Below are positions 26,635 through 34,937 of a DNA stretch of 64,000 bases, piece after piece. Every line of letters starts with the position of its first letter. Position 1 is the first letter of the stretch. A program made the translations under genes and the position numbers. Under the pieces are notes generated by a model, which saw only the letters and a program-made list of their open reading frames with translations, had not been told where the DNA came from and made no database searches. The DNA is from Variibacter gotjawalensis (GTDB taxonomy: Bacteria; Pseudomonadota; Alphaproteobacteria; Rhizobiales; Xanthobacteraceae), in assembly GCF_002355335.1 (NCBI RefSeq), contig NZ_AP014946.1, positions 1,007,501 through 1,071,500 of the forward strand. Direction: 5' to 3'.

Positions 26635-28176
26635 GTGCGTATCGAGCAATTCCTCACCGACAGCGCCGCGACATACGCGGACAAAACCGCCATCGTGGCG
26701 GACGGCCCGCGTTTGACTTACGCGGAACTGGACGACCTCTCCAGCCGTCTCGCCGCGTCGCTCGCGCGCAACGGCGTCAAGCGGAACGACCGCGTCCTGA
26801 TCTTCATGGACAACTGCTGGGAAGCGGTTGTTTCGGTGTTCGGGGTTCTCAAAGCAGGCGCCACCTTCAGCCCGATCAATCAGTCGACGAAGGCTGACAA
26901 GCTTACGTTTATCGTTGAGGACTGCGAGCCGTCCGCAATCCTGACGCAGGCGAAGCTAATGCCCGTCGTGACGGCCGCGCTTGACGGCAAGGCGGATATC
27001 TTCACGGCGTCGACGCATGCGCCGGAGGGTCATTGCCCGCGCGGTGCATCGTCGCTGAAGGATTGTTTCGAAAGCGAAGTGCGGGAGGTCGAGCACGGTG
27101 GCATCGACATGGATCTCGCCATGTTGATCTACACGTCGGGTTCGACCGGGCGGCCGAAGGGCGTGATGATGACGCATCGCAATTGCGAGGCGGCATCGGG
27201 TTCGATCACGACTTATCTCGAGAACACGCCCGACGACGTCATTCTCAACGTGCTGCCGCTTGCCTTCGACTACGGCCTCTACCAGATGCTGATGTCGGTG
27301 CGTGTCGGCGCGACGTTGGTTCTGGAGCGCAGCTTCGCATTCCCGCAGGCGATCTTCGAAGTGATCCGCGCCGAAGGTGTGACGGGTCTTCCGCTGGTCC
27401 CGACGATGGCGGCGATGATCCTGCAGATGCGCGACCTTCAACCCGGCTTTTTGCCAAGCCTGCGCTACGTGACCAATACGGCGGCGGCACTTCCGGCCGC
27501 ACACATCAAACGCCTGCGCGAGCTGTTTCCAGGTGTGCGGCTTTATTCGATGTACGGCCTCACCGAGTGCAAACGCTGCACGTATCTGCCGCCCGAACAG
27601 CTCGATCGGCGCCCGAATTCCGTCGGCATCGCGATCCCGAACACCGAAGCTTTTGTCGTCGACGATAGCGGCACACCCGTCGCTGCCGGCGAGATCGGCG
27701 AACTCGTTATTCGCGGGCCGCACGTTATGCAAGGATATTGGCGCCGCAAGGAAGCGACCGACCATGCGCTGCGTCCCGGGCCGAACCCTTGGGAGCGCGT
27801 GCTCTACACCGGCGATCTCTTCCGCACCGACGACGAGGGCTTCCTCTATTTCGTCGGCCGCAAGGACGACATCATCAAGACGCGCGGCGAGAAGGTTGCA
27901 CCGAAGGAAGTCGAGGCGGTGTTGCACGCGCATCCGGGTATCGCGGAGGCCGTCGTCGTCGGCCTACCTGATCCGGTACTCGGCGAAGCCATTGCGGCAT
28001 TCGTCGTCCTCTCCGATCCAAATCTCAGCGAGCGCGAGATCATTCGCCATTGCTCGCGTCATCTCGAAGACTTCATGGTGCCGAAGTCCATCGCGTTCCG
28101 CACCGAACTGCCGAAGACCGACACGGGCAAGATTAGCCGCCGGCTCGCCGCCGAAGCCGCAAGGGTAGCGCAATGA
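26635..28176 (+). CDS. Adenylate-forming acyl-CoA/ACP ligase (ANL superfamily)
   Basis: 513 residues, GTG start. ANL signatures: A3 loop IYTSGSTGRPKGVMMTHRN near 165-183, A5 region YSMYGLTECKRCTYLP, A7 LYTGDLFRTDDEGFLYFVGRKDDIIKTRGEK split across 385-420, and the A10 lysine in PKTDTGKISRRLAAE. The enzyme adenylates a carboxylate and transfers it to a thiol, most likely the adjacent carrier protein. The substrate is not predictable by eye. The stop overlaps the next ATG by 4 bases (ATGA). Confidence 0.88.
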   Translation: MRIEQFLTDSAATYADKTAIVADGPRLTYAELDDLSSRLAASLARNGVKRNDRVLIFMDNCWEAVVSVFGVLKAGATFSPINQSTKADKLTFIVEDCEPSAILTQAKLMPVVTAALDGKADIFTASTHAPEGHCPRGASSLKDCFESEVREVEHGGIDMDLAMLIYTSGSTGRPKGVMMTHRNCEAASGSITTYLENTPDDVILNVLPLAFDYGLYQMLMSVRVGATLVLERSFAFPQAIFEVIRAEGVTGLPLVPTMAAMILQMRDLQPGFLPSLRYVTNTAAALPAAHIKRLRELFPGVRLYSMYGLTECKRCTYLPPEQLDRRPNSVGIAIPNTEAFVVDDSGTPVAAGEIGELVIRGPHVMQGYWRRKEATDHALRPGPNPWERVLYTGDLFRTDDEGFLYFVGRKDDIIKTRGEKVAPKEVEAVLHAHPGIAEAVVVGLPDPVLGEAIAAFVVLSDPNLSEREIIRHCSRHLEDFMVPKSIAFRTELPKTDTGKISRRLAAEAARVAQ

Positions 28177-29180
28177 CTGCACACGCTTCGCAAAAAGCCG
28201 CCGTCGACGCATCGAAGCTGCTGACGCTCGATGCGGAAGCCGAGATCGAGCGCATCGCGGCGGCCTTACGCGAACAGCTGCGCGACATGCGCAAGCGTGG
28301 TCTGGTGCTCGGATTGTCGGGCGGCATCGACTCCAGCGTCTCTCTGGCGCTCGCGGTGCGTGCCGTCGGTGCGAAGAACGTGTTTTGCGTCTTCATGCCG
28401 GAAGCGGACTCTGATCCCGAAAGCTTGCGCCTTGGCCGTCTCGTCGCCGACACGTTCGGAGTTCAGGCAGTGGTCGAGGATATCGGTCCGTCGTTGCGTG
28501 CGATGGATTGCTACGAACGGCGCGACGCCGCCATTCGCGAAGTCGTGCCGGAATACGGAGACGGCTGGGCGTCCAAGATCGTGATTGCGAATTCGCTCGA
28601 AGGCAGCGCGTTCAACATCTCGTCGCTTGTCGTACAGGACCCGCAAGGCAAGCAGCAGAAGCTGCGGATGCCGCCAGCCGTGTATCTCGGCATCGTCGCA
28701 GCGACGAACATGAAGCAGCGCACGCGCAAGCAGATCGAATATTATCACGGCGATCGGTTGAACTTTGCCGTTATCGGTACGCCGAACCGGCTCGAATACG
28801 ATCAGGGCTTCTTCGTCAAGAATGGCGATGGCGCTGCCGACGTGAAGCCGATCGCGCATCTCTACAAGACGCAGGTCTATGCGCTCGCCGAGCATCTCGG
28901 TATTCCGGATGAAATCCGCCGCCGCCCGCCGACGACAGATACCTATTCGCTCGCTCAGACGCAGGAGGAGTTTTACTTCTCGTTGCCGTACGACCGCATG
29001 GACCTTTGTCTCTACGGTCTCAACAATGGTCTAACAGCGGATGTCACCGGAATGGCGGCAGGCCTGACGGCCGAACAAGTCGAGCGCGTGTGGGCGGATA
29101 TCGCTGCGAAGCGTAAGGCGACGCGTTATCTTCATCTCGGGCCGCGCTTGGTCTCGAAGGTCGAAGAAGTCGGCGCTTAA
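28173..29180 (+). CDS. NadE-like ammonia-dependent ATP amide ligase
   Basis: 335 residues. ATP-PPase loop GLSGGIDSSVSLALA near 47-61, and later TNMKQRTRKQIEYYHGD and VIGTPNRLEYDQGFFVKNGDGAADV, the NAD synthetase signature (adenylation and amidation of a carboxylate with ammonia). No glutaminase domain is attached, so it needs free or channelled NH3; the AsnB protein in the same operon has one. It is longer than single-domain NadE (about 275). It overlaps the ligase stop by 4 bases, so translation is coupled. It may be a genuine NAD synthase or a family member recruited to amidate a cluster product; context favours the latter. Confidence 0.8.
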   Translation: MTAHASQKAAVDASKLLTLDAEAEIERIAAALREQLRDMRKRGLVLGLSGGIDSSVSLALAVRAVGAKNVFCVFMPEADSDPESLRLGRLVADTFGVQAVVEDIGPSLRAMDCYERRDAAIREVVPEYGDGWASKIVIANSLEGSAFNISSLVVQDPQGKQQKLRMPPAVYLGIVAATNMKQRTRKQIEYYHGDRLNFAVIGTPNRLEYDQGFFVKNGDGAADVKPIAHLYKTQVYALAEHLGIPDEIRRRPPTTDTYSLAQTQEEFYFSLPYDRMDLCLYGLNNGLTADVTGMAAGLTAEQVERVWADIAAKRKATRYLHLGPRLVSKVEEVGA

Positions 29181-30292
29181 GCGAAGGTGCCGCCGATGAG
29201 GCGGCTCCACTCTTCGCCAGCCAAACCATTGAGAAATGCCGGTCCGGCGATCGCAGCTTTCAACAGCGCTGCGTCGCGCGAGTGAACGACGGTCGCGCCG
29301 CTCGGCATAAAGACGATACGCCGCAAGATCATGGGATCGAGAAATGAAGGCTGAAGGCGGCCGCGAAGCCCGCTCAGCCCGCGCGCTGCTGCGTGATCGA
29401 TCAAGCAATCGATGACGGGGCCAGCCTGCCCAGGCTTTGCGAGCAACTGAAGCACGCGGCCAATCGCACCCGCCTTGGCATAATACGCAAAGGCGCCGAC
29501 CTCCATTCCGCTGCGCGTTGTCACCGTCGCAAGCACCAATGGGCCGAGTTCCGGCTTGTTCTCGGCGTCGGCAAGCACGCGATCGAGCCACCACGTTTCC
29601 CAATCCGGCTTGAGCACGTAGTCGGTCGTGAATGCCGGGAGCAGGGCGGCGAATTGAGCGCTGTTGATCTCCCGGGTTTCCAGCGCTTTCGGCCCCGTGC
29701 CGCCGACTGGAACCGCGCTCCAATTCAGCTTCTTCGGATTGAGCCGCTTGCGCCAGATGGTGTCGACACCGCGCGTGATCGCGCGAAAAGCGCTGGCGAA
29801 CGGAATACGATGGGCGCCGACGTCGAGGACAAAACTCGCCGGCTGGATCACGCGAATCCAATCGAGGCTGTTCTGCGTCAGCACCGCGCCGCCAAGCCGC
29901 GTCCAAAGTCTGTTCGAAATATCGTTGGCGCTTTCGCTGAACGACAAATCCTGCGGGCCATCGAGGAACGCTTTCAGCAAGCGCGCGCCCGCGAGAGGAT
30001 CTTTTTCTGGATCCGTCACCATCAGCGACCCGCAGATCGCGGCGCGCAACTGTCGTCCCTCGCAAGTCATCGGCAGAGCGTGAACGCCAATGAACCCGGA
30101 AACCTGGCCAGCATCGTCGACATGCACGAGCGAATGAATGCCGTCGCCAATACCGGGCGCATCGAAATAGAAGTGGCGGATATAGTCGACGAGAGACGCC
30201 GGCGCTGCCTGCGTCGATTTGCGGAACACGCGCTGAAATAGCGATGCGACAGCGGAGATGTCTTGCGCCGCGAGAGCGCGAACGCCGCTCAC
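29177..30292 (-). CDS. GNAT-fold acyltransferase-like protein
   Basis: 371 residues, GTG start inside the GTGA overlap with the upstream methyltransferase gene. The N-terminal about 150 residues look like a GNAT domain (VRALAAQDISAVASLFQRVF; DDAGQVSGFIGVHALP; GSLMVTDPEKDPLAGARLL). The second half looks like another degenerate GNAT-like unit, giving a tandem or FemAB-like arrangement. No substrate can be assigned. Its stop codon shares bases with the nadE-like stop from the opposite strand, so the two operons are packed tail to tail. Confidence 0.65.
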   Translation of the reverse strand: MSGVRALAAQDISAVASLFQRVFRKSTQAAPASLVDYIRHFYFDAPGIGDGIHSLVHVDDAGQVSGFIGVHALPMTCEGRQLRAAICGSLMVTDPEKDPLAGARLLKAFLDGPQDLSFSESANDISNRLWTRLGGAVLTQNSLDWIRVIQPASFVLDVGAHRIPFASAFRAITRGVDTIWRKRLNPKKLNWSAVPVGGTGPKALETREINSAQFAALLPAFTTDYVLKPDWETWWLDRVLADAENKPELGPLVLATVTTRSGMEVGAFAYYAKAGAIGRVLQLLAKPGQAGPVIDCLIDHAAARGLSGLRGRLQPSFLDPMILRRIVFMPSGATVVHSRDAALLKAAIAGPAFLNGLAGEEWSRLIGGTFA

Positions 30293-30990
30293 GTCTGCAC
30301 TCCCGCAAGGCGCTTCGCGATCGCCACACGCGGCGTGCCGTCGGTTTCTGCGAATGAGATCGCTCCGTAGCTTTTCGAGCGTGCAAGAAGCGATGCGACG
30401 AGCTTGTGTTGTCCTTCACCGAATTCGAACAGCAGCCAGCCACCGGGTTTCAAAACGCCGAGAGCCTCTTTCACCAAGCGCTGAAGGATCGAAATGCCGT
30501 AGGGCCCCCCGTCGAACGCCTCGCGTGGCTCACTATCCAGCAAACTCGCCTTTTCACTCTCGAGCGCGGATGTCGAGATGTAGGGAGGATTGCAGACCAC
30601 GACGTCGACAGTGCCATCCAACCGATCTTGCGCCAGTGACGCGAACAGGTCGCCCTGCCGCACGGTCACGCGTTCCGATAAGCCGAGGCGTTCGACGTTG
30701 CGCCGCGCCAAAGCCGTCGTGTCGTCGGTGAGGTCCGCGGCCCACACTCGGGCTTTCGGGCAGTGGTGCGCTATGGCGGCGGCGAGGTTGCCAGAGCCGC
30801 AGCACATGTCGACGACCAAAGGCGCTTCGAGCGTCCGCAGGATATCGATTGCCGAACGGGCCAGCAGTTCGGTTTCGCCGCGAGGGACCAGAACGCCGGG
30901 TGCGAGCAGCAGATCGAGGCCCATGAACCGGCAAACAGCTTCAGACGAATGTCCGCTTGCGGCAGAGGTCTTCTTATTGTTCTCGCCCAC
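30289..30990 (-). CDS. HemK/PrmC-like class I methyltransferase lacking the N-terminal domain
   Basis: 233 residues, GTG start. Core: PRGETELLARSA, VVDMCCGSGNLAAAIAHH (SAM site) and VVCNPPYIST with N134 of the NPPY catalytic motif used by N-methyltransferases on glutamine, aspartate-adjacent amides or bases. It resembles PrmC from the PR(G/P)xTE motif onward but lacks the helical release-factor-binding N-domain. True prmC is at 43099-43962, so this is a paralogue with another substrate. It overlaps the following GNAT-like gene by 4 bases. Confidence 0.8.
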   Translation of the reverse strand: MGENNKKTSAASGHSSEAVCRFMGLDLLLAPGVLVPRGETELLARSAIDILRTLEAPLVVDMCCGSGNLAAAIAHHCPKARVWAADLTDDTTALARRNVERLGLSERVTVRQGDLFASLAQDRLDGTVDVVVCNPPYISTSALESEKASLLDSEPREAFDGGPYGISILQRLVKEALGVLKPGGWLLFEFGEGQHKLVASLLARSKSYGAISFAETDGTPRVAIAKRLAGVQT

Positions 30991-31070
30991 CGGACGCTCT
31001 TTCCTAGATTGCCTTCCCGTTATGAGCGATTGGCGGTGAATTTAGTCTTACGGCGTGAGCGCACAAAGCC

Positions 31071-31790
31071 TTAAAGCGCTTCGTTAATCGCTGAGCTACC
31101 GTTGGCGGGCGCCATCCCATGGCTAGCAATGATCGCTCGCGCTTCATTGTCGGCCAGAAAGCGAAGGAACGCGTCGGCAAGCTCAGTCTGTTCCGTACGA
31201 GCGCAGAGCCCTGAGCGAAACGCCACTAATTCCTGCAATTCCGAAGGAAAGCCGTCAAGCAAATCGACGTCCGGTGACATCAGGATGTTCGAAAAGAAAA
31301 TGCCGAGTTCGGCTTCTCTCGCCGCTAAGGCCGCGACGATCTCAAGCGGGGCCCTCTTCACCACCGTCTTGGCATTGATCGCGTCAGAAATTCCGAGCGT
31401 CGCGTAGACGCGAGCGGCTTGGTAACCTGCCGCGCTTTCAGGAATCGCTGCGATCGACTTCGCGGCGAGCAACGTTTTCTTCAATGCGTCCGCTGTGCCG
31501 ATATCCGGCTTCGGCGCGCCCTTCGGCACCGCGATGCCGAGCCCGACATACGCCACGTCTGTGATCGTGTCGGTCGCGAAAGTCGCGAGCGCGTCCGCAT
31601 TTTTCAGCACATCTTGCGGCACGACACCGAGATCGAAGCGCTGATCGGACAATGCGAGAGCGATCAGCTCCGGCGTGGTGCCGAAGTGATAAGCGACGGC
31701 AACGCCCGCCACTTCGCGATAGCGCGCGGCGATTGCGTTCAGCGGCGCGCGCATTGCGCCGCCGGCCAAGACCGAAAGAGTTGCTGTCAC
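31071..31790 (-). CDS. ModA/extracellular-solute-binding-like protein without visible signal peptide
   Basis: 239 residues from the GTG that overlaps the speG stop (GTGA). [26 protein letters not shown] and the following segments ([43 protein letters not shown]) have the type-2 periplasmic binding protein layout seen in ModA-like proteins. No hydrophobic leader precedes the mature-like sequence, so it may act in the cytoplasm. Ligand unknown. No ABC permease is adjacent. Confidence 0.65.
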   Translation of the reverse strand: MTATLSVLAGGAMRAPLNAIAARYREVAGVAVAYHFGTTPELIALALSDQRFDLGVVPQDVLKNADALATFATDTITDVAYVGLGIAVPKGAPKPDIGTADALKKTLLAAKSIAAIPESAAGYQAARVYATLGISDAINAKTVVKRAPLEIVAALAAREAELGIFFSNILMSPDVDLLDGFPSELQELVAFRSGLCARTEQTELADAFLRFLADNEARAIIASHGMAPANGSSAINEAL

Positions 31791-32341
31791 GATTTCAGCA
31801 CCGGCTCGGTGACGGCACCCGCGCCGCTGCGCGCGAGATATTCCGGCTGGAACAGGCACATGCGCACGACGTCGCGATAGCGGCCGTTGACGAAAAACTC
31901 GTCTTTCAACATGCCTTCGGGCCGGAAGCCGCAGCTCTCGTAAATGTCGACAGCATGCGTGTTATCCTTGTCGACATGCAGATAGAGCTTGTGGATGTTC
32001 AACACCTTGAAGGCATAGTCGATCGCGATGTTGGTTGCGCGCGTTGCATAACCGTGGCCCTGGAAGCGCGGATCGACCGCGATCTGGAATTCGCACGAGC
32101 GATGCAGGTGGTTGATCTCGACCAGCTCGACGAGACCGGCTGCATCGCCCTTCTCGTTGGCGATGATGAAACGCCGTTCGGTCTGATTATGGATGTTGCG
32201 CTCGTAGAGCTGCGAGAGTTCCGCGAATGACTCGTACGGCTCCTCGAACCAGTAGCGCATGACGCTGTCGATGTTATTCAGCCGATGCACGAACATCAGA
32301 TCTTCGCGTTCGAGCGGGCGTAGTTTTATATCAGGGTTCAT
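31787..32341 (-). CDS. speG: Spermidine N1-acetyltransferase SpeG
   Basis: 184 residues that align end to end with Spe[79 protein letters not shown] and [18 protein letters not shown]. SpeG acetylates spermidine and spermine with acetyl-CoA in the cytoplasm to limit polyamine toxicity. The match to the E. coli sequence is close enough that the specific name is justified. It is translationally coupled to the binding-protein-like gene downstream. Confidence 0.93.
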   Translation of the reverse strand: MNPDIKLRPLEREDLMFVHRLNNIDSVMRYWFEEPYESFAELSQLYERNIHNQTERRFIIANEKGDAAGLVELVEINHLHRSCEFQIAVDPRFQGHGYATRATNIAIDYAFKVLNIHKLYLHVDKDNTHAVDIYESCGFRPEGMLKDEFFVNGRYRDVVRMCLFQPEYLARSGAGAVTEPVLKS

Positions 32342-32436
32342 TCTGGTGTCCGATTTGCCGGGAGGCGGCGCGATCGTTCATACTAGCAAGAAAATGACGT
32401 CTGTCTGACATCGCATCAGCAGCATAGGGGACAAGA

Positions 32437-33420
32437 ATGACGCATCTCTCCAATCGCCGCCGCTTTCTGCAATTGAGTGCCGGAACACTGGCTGCCCCTA
32501 TTTTCGTGCGCAATGCGTTCGCGCAAACTTATCCGGCGCGTCCCGTGAAGGTGATGGTCGGCTTCGCGGCAGGCGGTGCGACTGATGTTTGCACCCGCAT
32601 CGCGGTGGAGTGGCTGGGGCAAAAGCTGGGTCAGCCATTCGTCGTCGAAAACCGCACTGGCGCAGGCTCGAACATCGCCGCGCAGGCCGCAATCGCGTCG
32701 CAAGGCGACGGCTATACGCTGCTCGCCTCGACGGCCTCGAATGCCGTGAACGCGACTTATTATCCGAATTTGCCGTTCAACATCGTCAACGACACTGTGC
32801 CGATCGGCGGTGTCGTCAGCTATCCGCTGATCCTCGTGATCAGCCCGTCGCTGCCGGTGAAAACGATCGCGGAATTCATCGCTTACACGAAGGCCAATCC
32901 CGGCAAAGTGAACATCGGCTCGTTCGGCTCCGGGACGTCGAGCCATCTCACTGGCGAATTATTCAAGACAATGACGGGCGTGGCCTACACGCATATCCCG
33001 TATCGCGGCGAAGCGGCCGCGCTGCCGGACATCATCGCGGGACAGGTGCAGGGCATGTTCTGTACGCCGAGCGCGGGCCTGCCGCTGATCCGCGATGGCA
33101 AAATCCGCGCGATCGGCGTCTCGACCGCGAAGCGCTTCGAAAGCCTGCCGGACGTTCCGCCGATCGGCGACACCGTACAGGGATTCGATGCTAGCTCCTG
33201 GGTGGGTCTCAGCGCGCCGAAGGGCACTCCGGCGGCGATCGTCGAGAGGGTCAATCAGGCGCTCGTCGCGGGTCTCGAAGATGCCTCGCTGAAGAGCCGC
33301 TACGGCGAACTCGGAGTCGCGCCCATGCCGATGGCGCCGGCGGCCTACGGCAAGCTCATGGCGGACGAGGTCGAAAAGTGGGGCAAGGTGGTAAAACTTG
33401 CCGGTATCAAAGCCGAATAG
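32437..33420 (+). CDS. Bug/TctC family substrate-binding protein with Tat-type leader
   Basis: 327 residues. The leader NRRRFLQLSAGTLAAPIF has the twin-arginine form, with cleavage likely after AFAQ. Mature hallmarks are TYPARPVKVMVGFAAGG, FVVENRTGAGSNIAAQAA, IIAGQVQGMF and LPDVPPIGDT. Like the Bug gene at 5798 there are no TctA/TctB genes beside it. Ligand unknown. It is divergent from speG. Confidence 0.88.
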   Translation: MTHLSNRRRFLQLSAGTLAAPIFVRNAFAQTYPARPVKVMVGFAAGGATDVCTRIAVEWLGQKLGQPFVVENRTGAGSNIAAQAAIASQGDGYTLLASTASNAVNATYYPNLPFNIVNDTVPIGGVVSYPLILVISPSLPVKTIAEFIAYTKANPGKVNIGSFGSGTSSHLTGELFKTMTGVAYTHIPYRGEAAALPDIIAGQVQGMFCTPSAGLPLIRDGKIRAIGVSTAKRFESLPDVPPIGDTVQGFDASSWVGLSAPKGTPAAIVERVNQALVAGLEDASLKSRYGELGVAPMPMAPAAYGKLMADEVEKWGKVVKLAGIKAE

Positions 33421-33621
33421 CCGTCCGTCAGATTGAGGGTTTGCTACCGTACCGAGGCACCGATCCTCGTGAATTGCGGCTCAAACCGGGATTTGCCCGC
33501 AACCAAAGCTGGGGACTGGACGCCGATCGTTTCATTTTGAGTCAAATCCGTATCGATATCGGACGCTCGCGTTGGCAGTTTGTTTGCCTTGTTCACTCCG
33601 AACAGAAGACCGGAGATGACG

Positions 33622-33960
33622 ATGGCATTTAGCAATCTGACCAAGCATTTTGGTGCCGCGGCTGTGGCTGCGGGCATCGTGCTGGCTTCCGGGTCGTTCG
33701 CTCATGCGCAGTGGACGGTGCGGACGCAGTGCGATCGAAGCGGTTGCACCGAGAGTGTCCAGCCGGGCGTTCCGGGCACGAGCCTCGCCAACATCATTCA
33801 GGTGCCGGGACCGGCGAACGACGACGAGCGCCGCGAGGCTGCCGAGCGCGACAAGCGTTGGGTTACGGCCTGTAAACCGACTTTGCGCCAGGATCGCCTC
33901 GGCATGGTGCGTTATCAGTATGCTCTGCCGGGCTGCGAATTCGGCCGCGGCAGCGAGTAA
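33622..33960 (+). CDS. Small exported protein of unknown function
   Basis: 112 residues from MAFSNLTKHFG (GGAG 6 bases upstream supports this ATG; an in-frame ATG two codons earlier has no room for a ribosome site). A Sec signal peptide ends near AHAQ. Mature part of about 85 residues with four cysteines (CDRSGC, CKP, GCEF), probably two disulfides. No family recognised. It is followed directly by a strong terminator. Confidence 0.65.
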   Translation: MAFSNLTKHFGAAAVAAGIVLASGSFAHAQWTVRTQCDRSGCTESVQPGVPGTSLANIIQVPGPANDDERREAAERDKRWVTACKPTLRQDRLGMVRYQYALPGCEFGRGSE

Positions 33961-33983
33961 AAGCGTACGCCGTGTCGAAGGCA

Positions 33984-34015
33984 AAAAGGCGCCCCTCGGG
34001 GCGCCTTTTGTTTTT
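33984..34015. terminator. Rho-independent terminator
   Basis: AAAAGGCGCCCC / GGGGCGCCTTTT stem with a minimal loop and a following T-run, between the small exported protein and the convergent enoyl-CoA hydratase. Usable in both directions. Confidence 0.9.
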
Positions 34016-34794
34016 TAGCGCGAGCGTTTCGCGAACGAACCAAGCATGCGCTGCGGCTCCTCGCTGTCGAAAGCTTCCGCGAAACTGTCGACGCCGGCCG
34101 CGATCGCGTCACGCATCGGCAAGCCCTCCCAGCGCGCGATCAGTTCTTTCTGCAGCCGCACCGCATTCGGCCCGGCCTTGAAGATCGATGCGATCCAGCC
34201 CTCGACCGTGGCGTCGAGCTCTTGCGGTGTGACGACGCGCTCGACCAAACCCCACGACAGCGCTGTCTCGGCGCCGAAGTTCTCGCCGAGCAACAGCGCC
34301 TCGCGCGTGCGGCCCCAGCCGATCAGCCCCGGTAGCAGAGCAGCTTCCACGACAGACGGAATGCCGACTTTCACCTCCGGCATACCGAACACCGCATTGC
34401 TCGATGCGACGCGCAGATCGCACGCCGCCACCACTTCCATTCCGGCACCGAGTGCATAACCGTTGACGCGGCCAATCACCGGCACGGGCAGCTTGCGTAA
34501 TACATCGCAGGTGAGATGAACCTGCGTGATGAAGGCACGCGCGCCGTTCTTGTCGAGGCCCGCCATCACGTTGATATCGGCGCCGCCGATGAACGCTTTG
34601 TCACCGGCGCCGGTCAGAACGACGGCGCGCAGATCCTTCACGGCGATGAGACCCGAGACTTTCTCGACGAAGGCCTCCATCAGCGGCGGATTGAGCGTGT
34701 TGAGCTTGCGCGCATTGTCGATCGTCACGCGCGCGACCGTACCGCCTTCGCGTTTATCGAGATCGACGATGATTGCGGACTGATGATCGGGCAT
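34015..34794 (-). CDS. Enoyl-CoA hydratase/isomerase family protein
   Basis: 259 residues of the crotonase fold. VVLTGAGDKAFIGGADINVMAG supplies the first oxyanion segment and VIGRVNGYALGAGMEVVAACDLRVA the second; FGMPEVKVGIPSV holds the usual Glu. It hydrates or isomerises an enoyl-CoA. It is divergent from hmgA, so a role in aromatic amino acid or acyl catabolism is possible but not shown. Confidence 0.85.
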   Translation of the reverse strand: MPDHQSAIIVDLDKREGGTVARVTIDNARKLNTLNPPLMEAFVEKVSGLIAVKDLRAVVLTGAGDKAFIGGADINVMAGLDKNGARAFITQVHLTCDVLRKLPVPVIGRVNGYALGAGMEVVAACDLRVASSNAVFGMPEVKVGIPSVVEAALLPGLIGWGRTREALLLGENFGAETALSWGLVERVVTPQELDATVEGWIASIFKAGPNAVRLQKELIARWEGLPMRDAIAAGVDSFAEAFDSEEPQRMLGSFAKRSR

Positions 34795-34883
34795 TTCGGA
34801 CGTTTTCCCTTTTCGTTTTTCGGATTATCGTTGGGCTAACAGCTTCAATCGTCGCAAAAGGCAGCGCCGTCAACGCGGCTTGA

Positions 34884-34916
34884 TAGTTACATAATCGATG
34901 GTTACGGCTGTAACTA
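34884..34916. promoter_or_regulatory. Inverted repeat upstream of hmgA
   Basis: TAGTTAC (34884-34890) and GTAACTA (34910-34916) are complementary arms 19 bases apart, with an additional GTTAC between them, 22 bases before the hmgA start. It may be an operator for a homogentisate-pathway regulator. No regulator gene is adjacent. Confidence 0.4.
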
Positions 34917-34937
34917 ATCGACCGGGAGGTTTTTCCG

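Noticed and set aside
28173-29180. Housekeeping NAD synthase as a settled assignment
   Set aside because: The fold and motifs fit, but translational coupling to the ligase and ACP genes leaves the substrate open, so no gene symbol was given.
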